Made by a program: the position numbers and the translations under genes. A stretch of 27,520 nucleotides of DNA, from positions 1 to 27,520 of the forward strand of contig CAYYLL010000039.1 of the NCBI GenBank assembly GCA_964472525.1, read 5' to 3'. The DNA is from SZUA-37 sp964472525. Its GTDB lineage: Bacteria > Pseudomonadota > Gammaproteobacteria > UBA6429 > Thiohalophilaceae. Positions 1 through 7,237 of this stretch are shown piece after piece (positions within the stretch are counted from its first letter, which is position 1; each line of letters opens with the position of its first letter). Below the pieces are notes generated by a model, which was given only the letters and a program-made list of their open reading frames with translations, made no database searches and had not been told where the DNA came from.

Positions 1-14
1 TTAAATCTAAATTC

Positions 15-114
15 CCCGTCCGCTTGCGGCGGGCTCAAAACCGTTGGGGTTTCCAAAGGGGAGAAGCGAAGCTCTCCCCCGTTGGTCGTCAGCGGGGTGC
101 ATACCCCGTTGACG
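15..114. repeat. REP/BIME-like cluster of three GC-rich hairpins
   Basis: Three strong inverted repeats follow one another in 100 bases. The first (15-33) pairs CCCG-CCGC with GCGG-CGGG around a TT loop with one bulged T. The second (58-79) pairs GGGGAGA with TCTCCCC, with an inner GC/GC pair and a GAA loop. The third (87-114) is a 12-bp stem with one G-T pair and a GCAT loop. The GC-rich composition stands out from the AT-rich surroundings, and no reading frame fits. This is the look of repetitive extragenic palindromes or a small non-autonomous element, but no second copy is visible here, so the repeat assignment is inference. Confidence 0.5.
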
Positions 115-150
115 ATATATAATTGATTCACATTCTCCTCCGTGATTTTG

Positions 151-177
151 CCTCTCTCATCTGAGAGGGGTTTTTTT
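151..177 (+). terminator. Rho-independent terminator of a gene left of the window
   Basis: An 8-bp stem (CCTCTCTC at 151-158 with GAGAGGGG at 163-170, one T-G pair) closes a 4-base ATCT loop and is followed directly by seven T residues (171-177). This is a textbook intrinsic terminator on the plus strand. It must serve a transcript entering from the left edge and insulates the gene starting at 234. Confidence 0.85.
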
Positions 178-233
178 ATAACGATTAAGAGAGTTTAAAT
201 GGCTTTCTATATTAATAATGTAAAGAGTAAGTA

Positions 234-1193
234 ATGAAGAAAATAGTATATTATCTGGTTTTAATCTCACTGGCGGCGGGAATTGTTCTTGCTATTATGT
301 ACCGAGATCAATTAAATCCGGATGCACTAGAAGGTTGGGTAAAAGATTTTGGTGCAGGCGGGCCGATTGTCTTTATGCTAATTTATATTGTCGGTACGAT
401 TTTCTTTTTACCGGGTTCAGTGCTTACCTTGGCGGGGGGAGCATTATTTGGCCCTGTATGGGGTACTTTTTATAATTTAACCGCTGCGACGATTGGTGCG
501 ATTATCTCGTTTGTTGCCGCACGTTATTTAGCCCATGATTGGGTAGAGAAAAAAACGGGTGGTCGGCTTAAATCTTTAAAGCAGGGTGTCGAAGGCGAAG
601 GTTGGAAGTTTGTGGCCTTTGTTCGCTTAGTGCCGTTGTTTCCATTTAATCTCTTAAACTACGCATTGGGTTTAACTAAAATTAAACTGAGTCATTATTC
701 ACTGGCAACGTACGTTTGTATGCTCCCTGGTGCGCTGGCCTATACTTATCTTGGTTATGTTGGACGTGAAGCAGTTGCCGGTGACGAAGCCATTATTCAA
801 AAAGCGATGTTAGGTATTGCTTTATTGGCTGTCGTGAGTTTTTTGCCAAGTTTAATTGGTAAGTTACGTGCAAAGCCGATGATCAGTGTGGACGAGGTTA
901 AAAGAAAGCTGGATGAAAAAGATGATTTCTTAATATTGGATGTGCGTAGTACAGAAGATTATCAAGGCGAACAGGGGCATATTCTTGGTTCAGTCTCGGT
1001 GCCATTGGATAAATTATCAGAACGTATTAATGAGTTGAGTGAATATATTGAGAAGACGGTGGTTATTTTTTGCCGTACTGATCGACGTTCGGCCAAAGCG
1101 GCATTATTATTAGCCAAAAATGGTTTTGCCGATGTGCATGTGGTTAGACAGGGAATGACAGACTGGAATAGTAAGGGGTATCCATTAGATTGA
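234..1193 (+). CDS. TVP38/TMEM64 (DedA-superfamily) membrane protein fused to a C-terminal rhodanese domain
   Basis: The 319-residue protein has two parts. Residues 1-210 form a polytopic membrane domain of the TVP38/TMEM64 (SNARE-associated/VTT) family, recognisable from the GTIFFLPGSVLTLAGGALFG stretch (54-73) and the FVRLVPLFPFN motif (129-139). Residues about 215-319 form a single rhodanese domain with the active-site loop CRTDRRSA; Cys280 is the expected persulfide-carrying nucleophile. After the last membrane segment the rhodanese would be at the membrane surface, presumably cytoplasmic. VTT proteins are linked to lipid scrambling or undecaprenyl-phosphate transport, and rhodaneses to sulfane-sulfur transfer. 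The substrate of this fusion is not predictable. It is preceded by a terminator and converges on apaH, so it is probably monocistronic. The family assignment is firm; the function is open. Confidence 0.88.
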   Translation: MKKIVYYLVLISLAAGIVLAIMYRDQLNPDALEGWVKDFGAGGPIVFMLIYIVGTIFFLPGSVLTLAGGALFGPVWGTFYNLTAATIGAIISFVAARYLAHDWVEKKTGGRLKSLKQGVEGEGWKFVAFVRLVPLFPFNLLNYALGLTKIKLSHYSLATYVCMLPGALAYTYLGYVGREAVAGDEAIIQKAMLGIALLAVVSFLPSLIGKLRAKPMISVDEVKRKLDEKDDFLILDVRSTEDYQGEQGHILGSVSVPLDKLSERINELSEYIEKTVVIFCRTDRRSAKAALLLAKNGFADVHVVRQGMTDWNSKGYPLD

Positions 1194-1224
1194 ATTAATT
1201 TTGTAGAGTATACAATTATTTATT

Positions 1225-2088
1225 TTAGGGCGTTGCTCGTTGCAAACAGTCTATGGAAAGCACTTCTATTTTTTGATGATTTCCCGTACCATCAATTTTT
1301 AAAGCCGTTAGTTGCCCACCCCAAACACAGCCTGTGTCGGTAGCATAAATTCCATCAGGTAAACTCAAACCGTTTTGTTTTTGAAAGTAGCCTAATGTAG
1401 CCCAATGTCCAAAAATTATTTTTTCATTGATACAAGATCGTTCAGCCAAATTAAACCAAGGAATTAAATCGCTTTCTTGCGAGCCGGGGGCGCCATTGCA
1501 ATCAAAGTTAAGCTGACCATCTTGTTGGCAGTAACGCATACGTGAGAAACTATTACAAATAAAACGTAATCGATCCCAGCCGGTTAAATCACTTGACCAG
1601 TTATCTGGTTGGTCGCCGTACATATGGTTTAAAAAATCGAGGTAGTTATCACTACGTAATACAGTTTCTAATTCATTTGCATAACCTTTGGCTTGTTCTA
1701 GTGTCCAACGAGGGTAAATACCAGCATGTACAATGGTAAATTGAGTTTGTGGGTCATGAATTAACAAGGGTTGTTTGCGTAGCCAATGGATTAGTTCATC
1801 ACAATCAGGCGCATTTAATATTTGCGTTATACCTGGGTCTTTATTTTTCTTTATACCATGATAAATGGCGAGTAGATGCAGGTCATGATTGCCAAGAACG
1901 GTTAGTGCGGTGTTGTTTGTTACCTGCTCTTTTACAAAACGTAAAGCACTTAAAGAATCCGGGCCACGGTTTACTAAATCACCCACAAACCATAATTTAT
2001 CAGTTTGTGGGTTAAATTTTATATGCTCAAGCAGTAGAGTTAAGTCCTCATAGCAGCCTTGAATATCACCAATTGCATATATTGCCAT
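1225..2088 (-). CDS. apaH: Bis(5'-nucleosyl)-tetraphosphatase, symmetrical (diadenosine tetraphosphatase)
   Basis: A 287-residue cytoplasmic metallophosphatase (E. coli ApaH has 280 residues) that splits Ap4A symmetrically into two ADP. All metallophosphatase motifs are present: GDIQGC (7-12), GDLVNRG (36-42), GNHDLH (66-71), HAG (121-123) and GHWATLG (227-233). In E. coli it is the last gene of the lptD-surA-pdxA-rsmA-apaG-apaH operon. Here it is still on that strand and downstream of apaG but separated from it by two unrelated genes. It therefore probably has its own promoter in the 71-base gap shared with the divergent ABM gene. It converges with the rhodanese fusion gene, with 31 bases between them. 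Confidence 0.97.
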   Translation of the reverse strand: MAIYAIGDIQGCYEDLTLLLEHIKFNPQTDKLWFVGDLVNRGPDSLSALRFVKEQVTNNTALTVLGNHDLHLLAIYHGIKKNKDPGITQILNAPDCDELIHWLRKQPLLIHDPQTQFTIVHAGIYPRWTLEQAKGYANELETVLRSDNYLDFLNHMYGDQPDNWSSDLTGWDRLRFICNSFSRMRYCQQDGQLNFDCNGAPGSQESDLIPWFNLAERSCINEKIIFGHWATLGYFQKQNGLSLPDGIYATDTGCVWGGQLTALKIDGTGNHQKIEVLSIDCLQRATP

Positions 2089-2159
2089 CGTTTATTGTTC
2101 TTTTGATAAAAATTCTATTATGCTTTAATTTTTTGAATCAATGAAGGGCTTAATGAGTT

Positions 2160-2459
2160 ATGTATGCGGTTATTTTTAAAGCTGAAATGAATAAGCTGTC
2201 AGATGATGATGCTGATATTTATATGCGGATGGCAACAGAGTTACGCAAGTTAGCCATGCGTGAGTATGCTTGTATTGAGTTTAATTCACTGCGAGAAGGT
2301 CAACAAGAAATATCCATTTCTTATTGGGAAAGCCTTGAAAAAATTAAGCAATGGAAACAGGATTATAAACATTTAATTGCTCAGGAGTTTGGGCATATAA
2401 AAGTTTACAAATCGTATCAGGTTCAAGTGGTTGAAATATTGCGTGAATATACGGGCTAA
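2160..2459 (+). CDS. Antibiotic biosynthesis monooxygenase (ABM) domain protein
   Basis: A 99-residue single-domain protein of the dimeric alpha-beta barrel (ABM/YgiN/IsdG-like) fold. The pattern is a first strand (YAVIFKAEM), a long helix, a second strand with SISYWESLEKIKQWKQD, and a final strand pair (YKSYQVQVVEILREY). The family includes quinol monooxygenases and haem-degrading enzymes, but many members are uncharacterised. No catalytic signature here separates them, so the substrate is unknown. The start is supported by GAAGGG at 2143-2148, 11 bases upstream of the ATG. It is transcribed away from apaH and towards the exported GlcG/HbpS-like gene, with only 21 bases between the two stops. 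Confidence 0.85.
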   Translation: MYAVIFKAEMNKLSDDDADIYMRMATELRKLAMREYACIEFNSLREGQQEISISYWESLEKIKQWKQDYKHLIAQEFGHIKVYKSYQVQVVEILREYTG

Positions 2460-2480
2460 ATGATTGCCTGAGTAAATATA

Positions 2481-2990
2481 TTACATGCCTTCCATTTCAA
2501 GATCTTCTCGTACCGCATCAAGACCGGCTTTGGCACATTTCTCATCGGTTTTTCCTGACGGCGCGCCACTTACCCCAATACCGCCGAGTATTGAACCACC
2601 AATGTTAATCGGGATACCACCTGCGCTGATGATAAGACCATCCAGTTTGGCAACCTGAAACGGTTTGGTAAAGCGCCCTTCAAGTTGAGATAATGGGGTA
2701 TTAAAGGCCATTGCCGTATGTGCTTTTTGTTTGCTGATTTCTAATGTGATATCCATCGCCAACACGTCGCGTAAAACAACCTGCGGGTAGCCGCTACGAT
2801 CGACAACGGTGACGGCTATTTGTACCCCTTCTTTTCGACATTGTGCAATGGCGGCTTGTGCAATACGCAAAGCAGTTTCCATTTTTAAGCGTTTGACTGA
2901 TAGCGTCATGCTTTGTTCAGCACTAGCCACTGAGTAAGATAATACTAATAAGATACAAGTGCTGATAAGATATTTTAACGAAGTGTACAT
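2481..2990 (-). CDS. Exported GlcG/HbpS-family (DUF336) protein
   Basis: A 169-residue protein with a clear signal peptide: Lys6, a hydrophobic core to about residue 20, and the cleavage site VASA-EQ after residue 24. The mature part is a single GlcG/HbpS-like domain ending in the family hallmark GGIPI followed by GIGVSGAPSGKTDEKCAKAG (138-156). Some members, such as Streptomyces HbpS, bind haem, and others are associated with cobalamin or glycolate genes. Haem or corrinoid binding is therefore possible but not shown by the sequence. The protein should be periplasmic. An AAGGA ribosome binding site precedes the ATG. It lies between apaG and apaH, which is not the usual place for this gene. 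Confidence 0.85.
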   Translation of the reverse strand: MYTSLKYLISTCILLVLSYSVASAEQSMTLSVKRLKMETALRIAQAAIAQCRKEGVQIAVTVVDRSGYPQVVLRDVLAMDITLEISKQKAHTAMAFNTPLSQLEGRFTKPFQVAKLDGLIISAGGIPINIGGSILGGIGVSGAPSGKTDEKCAKAGLDAVREDLEMEGM

Positions 2991-3036
2991 GAGCTTGTCC
3001 TTTTCTGATTAGTAAAAATAGTTAACCCTGATTTTT

Positions 3037-3042
3037 ATTATA
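3037..3042 (-). promoter_or_regulatory. Possible -10 element for the GlcG/HbpS-like gene
   Basis: A perfect TATAAT lies on the minus strand in the 102-base gap between apaG and the exported GlcG-like gene, about 47 bases before its start codon. No good -35 hexamer is found at 16-18 bases, so the call rests on one element. Confidence 0.3.
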
Positions 3043-3092
3043 ACCGGAAAAGTGTGTATAACCTAACGAAGCACCATGGTAACTGTCATCGC

Positions 3093-3479
3093 TTAATGAA
3101 TCGTATTGGGCATAGACAAGGTAAAGGGATGAATATCGGCAATAAATTCAACGCCATCATCGGCTATCATCTGATAAGTGCCTTGCATACTGCCGACCGG
3201 TGTTTCTAAAATGGCTCCACTGGTATAACGAAAACCATCACCGGGTTTAAGGTGAGGTTGCTCGCCCACAACACCTGCTCCCTGTACTTCCTGTACTTTG
3301 CCTTCGGCATCGGTAATCACCCAGTGACGGGCTAATAATTTTGCGGGTAGTTGACCCTCATTACGTATTGTAATGGTATAGGAAAAAACGTAACGGTTTT
3401 CCGTTGGGTCGGATTGTTCTTCGACATAATTTGTTTCAACGTCAACTTGTGTATTATATATTTCATTATTAATGGGCAT
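3093..3479 (-). CDS. apaG: Co2+/Mg2+ efflux protein ApaG
   Basis: A 128-residue single fibronectin-III-like domain protein (E. coli ApaG has 125 residues). The family core is present from residue 11 on: NYVEEQSDP..NRYVFSYTITIRNEG, then ARHWVITDAEGKVQEVQGAGVVGEQP and PGDGFRYTSG. Salmonella CorD, the orthologue, affects cobalt and magnesium efflux; the biochemical role is otherwise poorly defined. In E. coli it follows rsmA directly. Here three other genes (ComFB-like, putative metallopeptidase, CheW-LysM) lie between rsmA and apaG, all on the same strand, so co-transcription is possible. The gap to the upstream ComFB-like gene is 44 bases. Confidence 0.96.
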   Translation of the reverse strand: MPINNEIYNTQVDVETNYVEEQSDPTENRYVFSYTITIRNEGQLPAKLLARHWVITDAEGKVQEVQGAGVVGEQPHLKPGDGFRYTSGAILETPVGSMQGTYQMIADDGVEFIADIHPFTLSMPNTIH

Positions 3480-3523
3480 TTTTTTCTCGTTTAGATTTTT
3501 GTTTTTATACTTAAAGATTAATA

Positions 3524-3799
3524 TTAAATTTGTCCGGGATGATCGGTGCGATGTTGACTGACATAATCAATGGCATTTTTGACCGCAAGGGTGATGCTAC
3601 TTTTAATTTGATTACGTTCCTCACTGGTCATATAAAAGGCCATATCAACTTCGTGGCGTACATATTTGGCAGGCAGATGGTTAAGTGCGACACAGGCAAC
3701 ATCATCCAGAAAATTATCATCTATTGGGTTCGGAACGGTTTTTAGGATATGCCTGAAAACGAGTTGTTCATAATAATTATTAATGGCGCTAAAGGGCAT
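3524..3799 (-). CDS. ComFB-like protein (late competence development ComFB family)
   Basis: A small 91-residue cytoplasmic protein. The pattern NYYEQLVFRHI (8-18), then LDDVACVALNHLPAKYVRHEVDM (31-53) and a C-terminal helix matches the ComFB family, in which ALN-LP-KYV is the most conserved stretch. Bacillus ComFB has Cys-rich positions ahead of this segment; only Cys36 is kept here. Cyanobacterial ComFB homologues (CdgR) have been reported as c-di-GMP receptors, so a nucleotide second-messenger link is possible but is inference here. An AGGATA ribosome binding site precedes the ATG. The putative metallopeptidase gene lies 91 bases upstream. Confidence 0.72.
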   Translation of the reverse strand: MPFSAINNYYEQLVFRHILKTVPNPIDDNFLDDVACVALNHLPAKYVRHEVDMAFYMTSEERNQIKSSITLAVKNAIDYVSQHRTDHPGQI

Positions 3800-3890
3800 A
3801 TATTTATCCTGTATTTTACAAAGATACTGTTAATAGCGGCAGTTTTGTTTTTTTGTTTAGTTTTCTTTGGTATTTAGCTCTTTTCGGTGG

Positions 3891-4382
3891 TTAGTTTTCT
3901 CGGAGTTGCCAACTTGGAACCTGTTGATCATTTATTAGTTTTTGATCCATTAACCATTGTTTTGCATCTTCAGCATCCGCGGTAAACCAACGTTTTGCGC
4001 TACCAAGGCGAAAAGTATATCCCCAGTTATCCATATCGGTGAATTGTTGTTGTCGATTATAACCTTGCAGATAATCAGAAAGGAGCAGTTGTAAGTAGCA
4101 AACGGCATTTTCTTCATCGTAGTCACCGCCTGCGTTGGTATCGAGTTGCTGACGGCGCGAATTATCCATACAAATATAATGGCAGGCTTCATGTAAGGCC
4201 GAGTGTACGGGGGTGTTAGTCTGAATATACAGCTTGTTGTCGATAAGCCCAGCTTCGGTTTCGCCCCAGAAACTTCCCGGAATATCCTTGTCAGAATCTA
4301 CAATGATGACTTTTAGTTGATAAGGATGGAGTAACTTTTCTAACGCATGGGTAGGTAGTTTGCTACAGGTTATCATATTCAA
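3891..4382 (-). CDS. Putative zinc metallopeptidase-like protein (HEACH motif)
   Basis: A 163-residue protein without a signal peptide. It carries HEACH (64-68), which fits the HExxH zinc-binding and catalytic motif, followed by YICMDNSRR and the acidic stretch AGGDYDEENAVCYLQ (84-98), where Glu90 or Glu91 could be a third metal ligand. The rest matches no family I can name, though the layout is that of a conserved hypothetical. The first in-frame start is TTG at 4382; an ATG two codons in (4376) is at least as likely. Neither has a strong ribosome binding site. The upstream CheW-LysM gene ends only 29 bases before it, suggesting co-transcription. Peptidase activity is inferred from the motif alone. 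Confidence 0.6.
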   Translation of the reverse strand: MNMITCSKLPTHALEKLLHPYQLKVIIVDSDKDIPGSFWGETEAGLIDNKLYIQTNTPVHSALHEACHYICMDNSRRQQLDTNAGGDYDEENAVCYLQLLLSDYLQGYNRQQQFTDMDNWGYTFRLGSAKRWFTADAEDAKQWLMDQKLINDQQVPSWQLREN

Positions 4383-4411
4383 GAGATTCGACTGCTCTGA
4401 TTGTTATTGTT

Positions 4412-6286
4412 TCAGTTGTTGTGGCGATAAATAATATGCACCCGATTACCGGGATAAATTAAATCCGGATTCTTTATTCTACTCAGTTTTGCTAGCTCGG
4501 GATAGAGGAACGGGTTTTGTAGATAATGTTTGGCAATGGCCCATAAGGTATCCCCTTTAACAATAATATGGATAATTTCGATAGTCTTATTTTTTGTACT
4601 ATTGTTCTGTTGAATTTTTCTTTGTTGGTCATTGCTCTGTGTTTGTTTAGCTATAGAATCATTAGTGACTTCTTTAACGGGTTCTTCCATAGCAGTTTTT
4701 TCTGGTAGGTGTTGTTGTATCACGTTGTTGGTGTTTGTTGAGCCAGGTTCGGTAGTGATTATTTTAGGTGGCAATGGGCCATTGAGTTCAATGGTAATGG
4801 TGTTATTGTCTTGATTAATATTCGCATGATATTCGTTATTCTTTAATGGTTTGTTTTGTGAGTTAATTTTTTGGCGACTTGTATTCGTGGTCATCAGTTG
4901 TTTGGCTATTGATACAGGGGCTTTATTGATTATTTTTGTTGTTGTTGGTGAGGACAGATTATCCTTATTTGAGGTGGATGTTATGTCGGTTGTAAGTGGA
5001 TGGCTGCTTGAGGTGTTCGCATTTGTTAGTAAGGTGTTATCTGCAGGTTCTGAGTTTAATAGCGTCTCTTTTATAACATCATTTTCTAATGACGTAGGAG
5101 TGGATAAATAATAATAGCCTCCGATGGATAACAATATAAATAAAATAAATAGTCCTATCCAACTTAATGTGTGATTAGTGTTGTCTGTTTCTATATTGGT
5201 GGTGTTGAGTGTGGTCGTGGTTCTATTTTTTGTTAGTTCTGTTTCGGTGTTATCTGGGGATGTTAATATATTTTTATCAGGACTGATTTTATTATGGAAT
5301 TGTTTTGTTGAGTGAATATTTTTCAAAACCCCTTTGTTTGTCTGTTCTGCTTTTATCGGACTAGTTGATATTTCTTTGTACAAAGGTGTATTTAGTTTAT
5401 CCGGTATTATTTTATTTTTAGCTGCAACCGGGGTCAAATTTTTTGTATTATTCTCTTTCTTGGAAATAAGTGTTGATGTTAAGTTCTGCTTTTTGGGTGA
5501 TTTTGTTTTAATGGTATTTATTCTTGTTTCAGCTTTTGAATCAACATCAACAGGATTATTGAGTTGATGTTTTAACTCCGTCTGGTTTTTATTCACCGCT
5601 ATTGATTTATTGATTTGGCTGTTGTTTTTTTCTGTCAGGGGTTTTTTAGTTAGATTTTTTAAGGATAGATCTTTTTCGGGTAAACTTTTTACTGGTAGTT
5701 CTTCTTTAGATAGCGCTGTTGCTAAAACAGGCTGATCACGTTTATCGGTGTGGGTATTAAGTTCAATATTATGGGCAACCGTTTTATTTTCTTTTTCTAG
5801 CTGGTTTTCCAGTTGGGCAATATACTCACTTAAATAATTACTTCCCTGAAGTTGTGACAATTTATCAAATTCTGCATATAGATATATTTTCTTGTTAATT
5901 ACTAATGTTCGGCTAAAGATACCACGCGGTAAATAAGCGGGGAGTTGCCCCCATCCCGTTTCTGGGAAATGGGTAACATCAATAATCTCATCCACAAAGT
6001 AGCCGCGAGCAGTATCATTATGCTTGGCGATAATGACCTGTCCGGGTTGTTTCCAGTTTTGTTGTTTTACGCCAAAACGATAACGCAAGTCTGTTGCACT
6101 TACGATGTCGGTACCGTGTTTAAAAATACCAGGTTCGGCCGGTTGGGTGCCGGGCGGATGGGTTAGCTTGGGAGGTGGTGTAATCGTAATAATGGGCAGT
6201 GTCGGTCCACAACACAGCACGGGCCCAACCCGGTAAGTAAGCAGGGCATCATTGTCGTGTAAGCTGGGCTTTGTTGTAAGTGACAT
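4412..6286 (-). CDS. CheW-like domain - transmembrane helix - LysM domain protein
   Basis: A 624-residue protein with an unusual order of parts. Residues about 15-145 resemble a CheW-type scaffold domain: YRVGPVLCCGP (18-28), DIVSATDLRYRFGV (60-73), PGQVIIAKH, GYFVDEIIDV (95-104), GWGQLPAYLPRGIFSRTL (111-128) and IYLYAEFDKL. A Lys/Asn/Thr/Ser-rich low-complexity linker (about 150-370) leads to a single membrane helix (374-394). A second Thr/Ser/Asn-rich linker (395-570) ends in a LysM peptidoglycan-binding domain (572-619; VKGDTLW at 576-582, IYPGNRVHI). There is no signal peptide, and the positive linker before the helix predicts CheW inside and LysM in the periplasm. CheW domains bridge receptors and CheA-type kinases; LysM binds the glycan strand. 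Such a protein could tether a chemosensory or polar complex to the wall. That role is inference. Confidence 0.78.
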   Translation of the reverse strand: MSLTTKPSLHDNDALLTYRVGPVLCCGPTLPIITITPPPKLTHPPGTQPAEPGIFKHGTDIVSATDLRYRFGVKQQNWKQPGQVIIAKHNDTARGYFVDEIIDVTHFPETGWGQLPAYLPRGIFSRTLVINKKIYLYAEFDKLSQLQGSNYLSEYIAQLENQLEKENKTVAHNIELNTHTDKRDQPVLATALSKEELPVKSLPEKDLSLKNLTKKPLTEKNNSQINKSIAVNKNQTELKHQLNNPVDVDSKAETRINTIKTKSPKKQNLTSTLISKKENNTKNLTPVAAKNKIIPDKLNTPLYKEISTSPIKAEQTNKGVLKNIHSTKQFHNKISPDKNILTSPDNTETELTKNRTTTTLNTTNIETDNTNHTLSWIGLFILFILLSIGGYYYLSTPTSLENDVIKETLLNSEPADNTLLTNANTSSSHPLTTDITSTSNKDNLSSPTTTKIINKAPVSIAKQLMTTNTSRQKINSQNKPLKNNEYHANINQDNNTITIELNGPLPPKIITTEPGSTNTNNVIQQHLPEKTAMEEPVKEVTNDSIAKQTQSNDQQRKIQQNNSTKNKTIEIIHIIVKGDTLWAIAKHYLQNPFLYPELAKLSRIKNPDLIYPGNRVHIIYRHNN

Positions 6287-6376
6287 CTATCCATTTCAAG
6301 ATTAAAGAGAGTATATATATATGGAATAATATCGGACAATAATCAGGAAATTTTAAGAGAAATATACTTATTTTGT

Positions 6377-6394
6377 GAAATATAATGATATTTC
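6377..6394 (-). other. Stem-loop overlapping the rsmA stop codon
   Basis: GAAATAT and ATATTTC form a 7-bp stem around a 4-base loop. The stem takes in the first two bases of the rsmA stop codon (TGA, read from 6395). No U-tract follows on the minus strand, so it is not a convincing terminator. It may mark the rsmA mRNA 3' end or weakly separate it from the CheW-LysM gene. The stem is AT-only except for one pair and could be chance. Confidence 0.3.
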
Positions 6395-7223
6395 AGCTTA
6401 TATCGACCTCAATCGCGTTACTCAGAGCGGCAAAATCAAGTAATGAAAGTGTTTCTGGCCGGGCAGTAGGGGCAATGCCAAGTATTTGAATTTGCTCTTC
6501 GGTTAAATAATTTTTAAGTGTGTTTCTTAATGTTTTTCGTCGTTGCTGAAAAACACGGTTAACCAGTTTTGAGAATTGCTGTGGATTGTTTAACTGTGTG
6601 GCGGGTTTAGCCTTTGGGCGAAGTCGGACTAAACTGGAAACCACTTTGGGGGGTGGGGTGAAAGCATGGGCTGGAATATCAAACAAATAGTCAACATCAC
6701 AATACCATTGCAACATAACACTAAGTCGGCCATAGATTTTGCTATTGGGTTCGGCCGACATGCGTTGTACCACTTCTTTTTGTAACATAAAATGCATATC
6801 ATCAATGACATCTAAGAATGTTAATAAATAAAAAATTAACGGTGTGGATATATTGTAGGGCAGGTTGCCCACCAGACGTAATTTATTATTAACGTCTGCC
6901 AGTTGATGAAAATCAAACTTAAGTGCATCACCTTCGTGAATGATTAACTGACCGTGTTTGATACTCTGTTGATTTAATAACTGGATCAAATCACGATCGA
7001 TCTCAACGGCATTTAATTGTCCGATAGTATCAAGCAGTGGATAACTCAGCGCACCCTGACCGGGGCCAATTTCTACCATATTTTGTACTGCTTTGGGGTT
7101 AATTGCACGAATAATTTTATTGATAATATTTTGGTCGTGTAAAAAATTCTGACCAAAACGTTTTCTTGCCCTATGTTTGCCGGAACGATTGGCCGAATTA
7201 ATATTATTTGAATGAGATGACAT
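6393..7223 (-). CDS. rsmA: 16S rRNA (adenine1518-N6/adenine1519-N6)-dimethyltransferase
   Basis: A 276-residue SAM-dependent methyltransferase (KsgA) that dimethylates the two adjacent adenines of the helix 45 loop of 16S rRNA late in 30S assembly. Visible motifs are KRFGQNFLHD (21-30), the SAM-binding EIGPGQG (51-57), the acidic EID (74-76) after beta-2, EGDAL (97-101) and the catalytic NLPYNIS (120-126). The C-terminal part carries the FTPPPKVVSS and RVFQQRRKTLRN motifs typical of the family. It is 14 bases downstream of pdxA, preserving the E. coli order pdxA-rsmA. What follows differs: instead of apaG comes the CheW-LysM gene after a 106-base gap. Confidence 0.98.
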   Translation of the reverse strand: MSSHSNNINSANRSGKHRARKRFGQNFLHDQNIINKIIRAINPKAVQNMVEIGPGQGALSYPLLDTIGQLNAVEIDRDLIQLLNQQSIKHGQLIIHEGDALKFDFHQLADVNNKLRLVGNLPYNISTPLIFYLLTFLDVIDDMHFMLQKEVVQRMSAEPNSKIYGRLSVMLQWYCDVDYLFDIPAHAFTPPPKVVSSLVRLRPKAKPATQLNNPQQFSKLVNRVFQQRRKTLRNTLKNYLTEEQIQILGIAPTARPETLSLLDFAALSNAIEVDIS

Positions 7224-7237
7224 AGGCTAAGTTTAGA

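Noticed and set aside
3891..4382. Reading the HEACH protein as a toxin or ImmA-like phage protease
   Set aside because: There is no partner antitoxin or helix-turn-helix gene next to it and no phage gene nearby; the neighbours are housekeeping genes.
4632..5567. Several plus-strand open frames of 60-86 codons opposite the CheW-LysM gene
   Set aside because: They lie antisense to the low-complexity linkers of a well supported protein, carry no recognisable domain, and reflect its Asn/Thr/Lys-rich codons.
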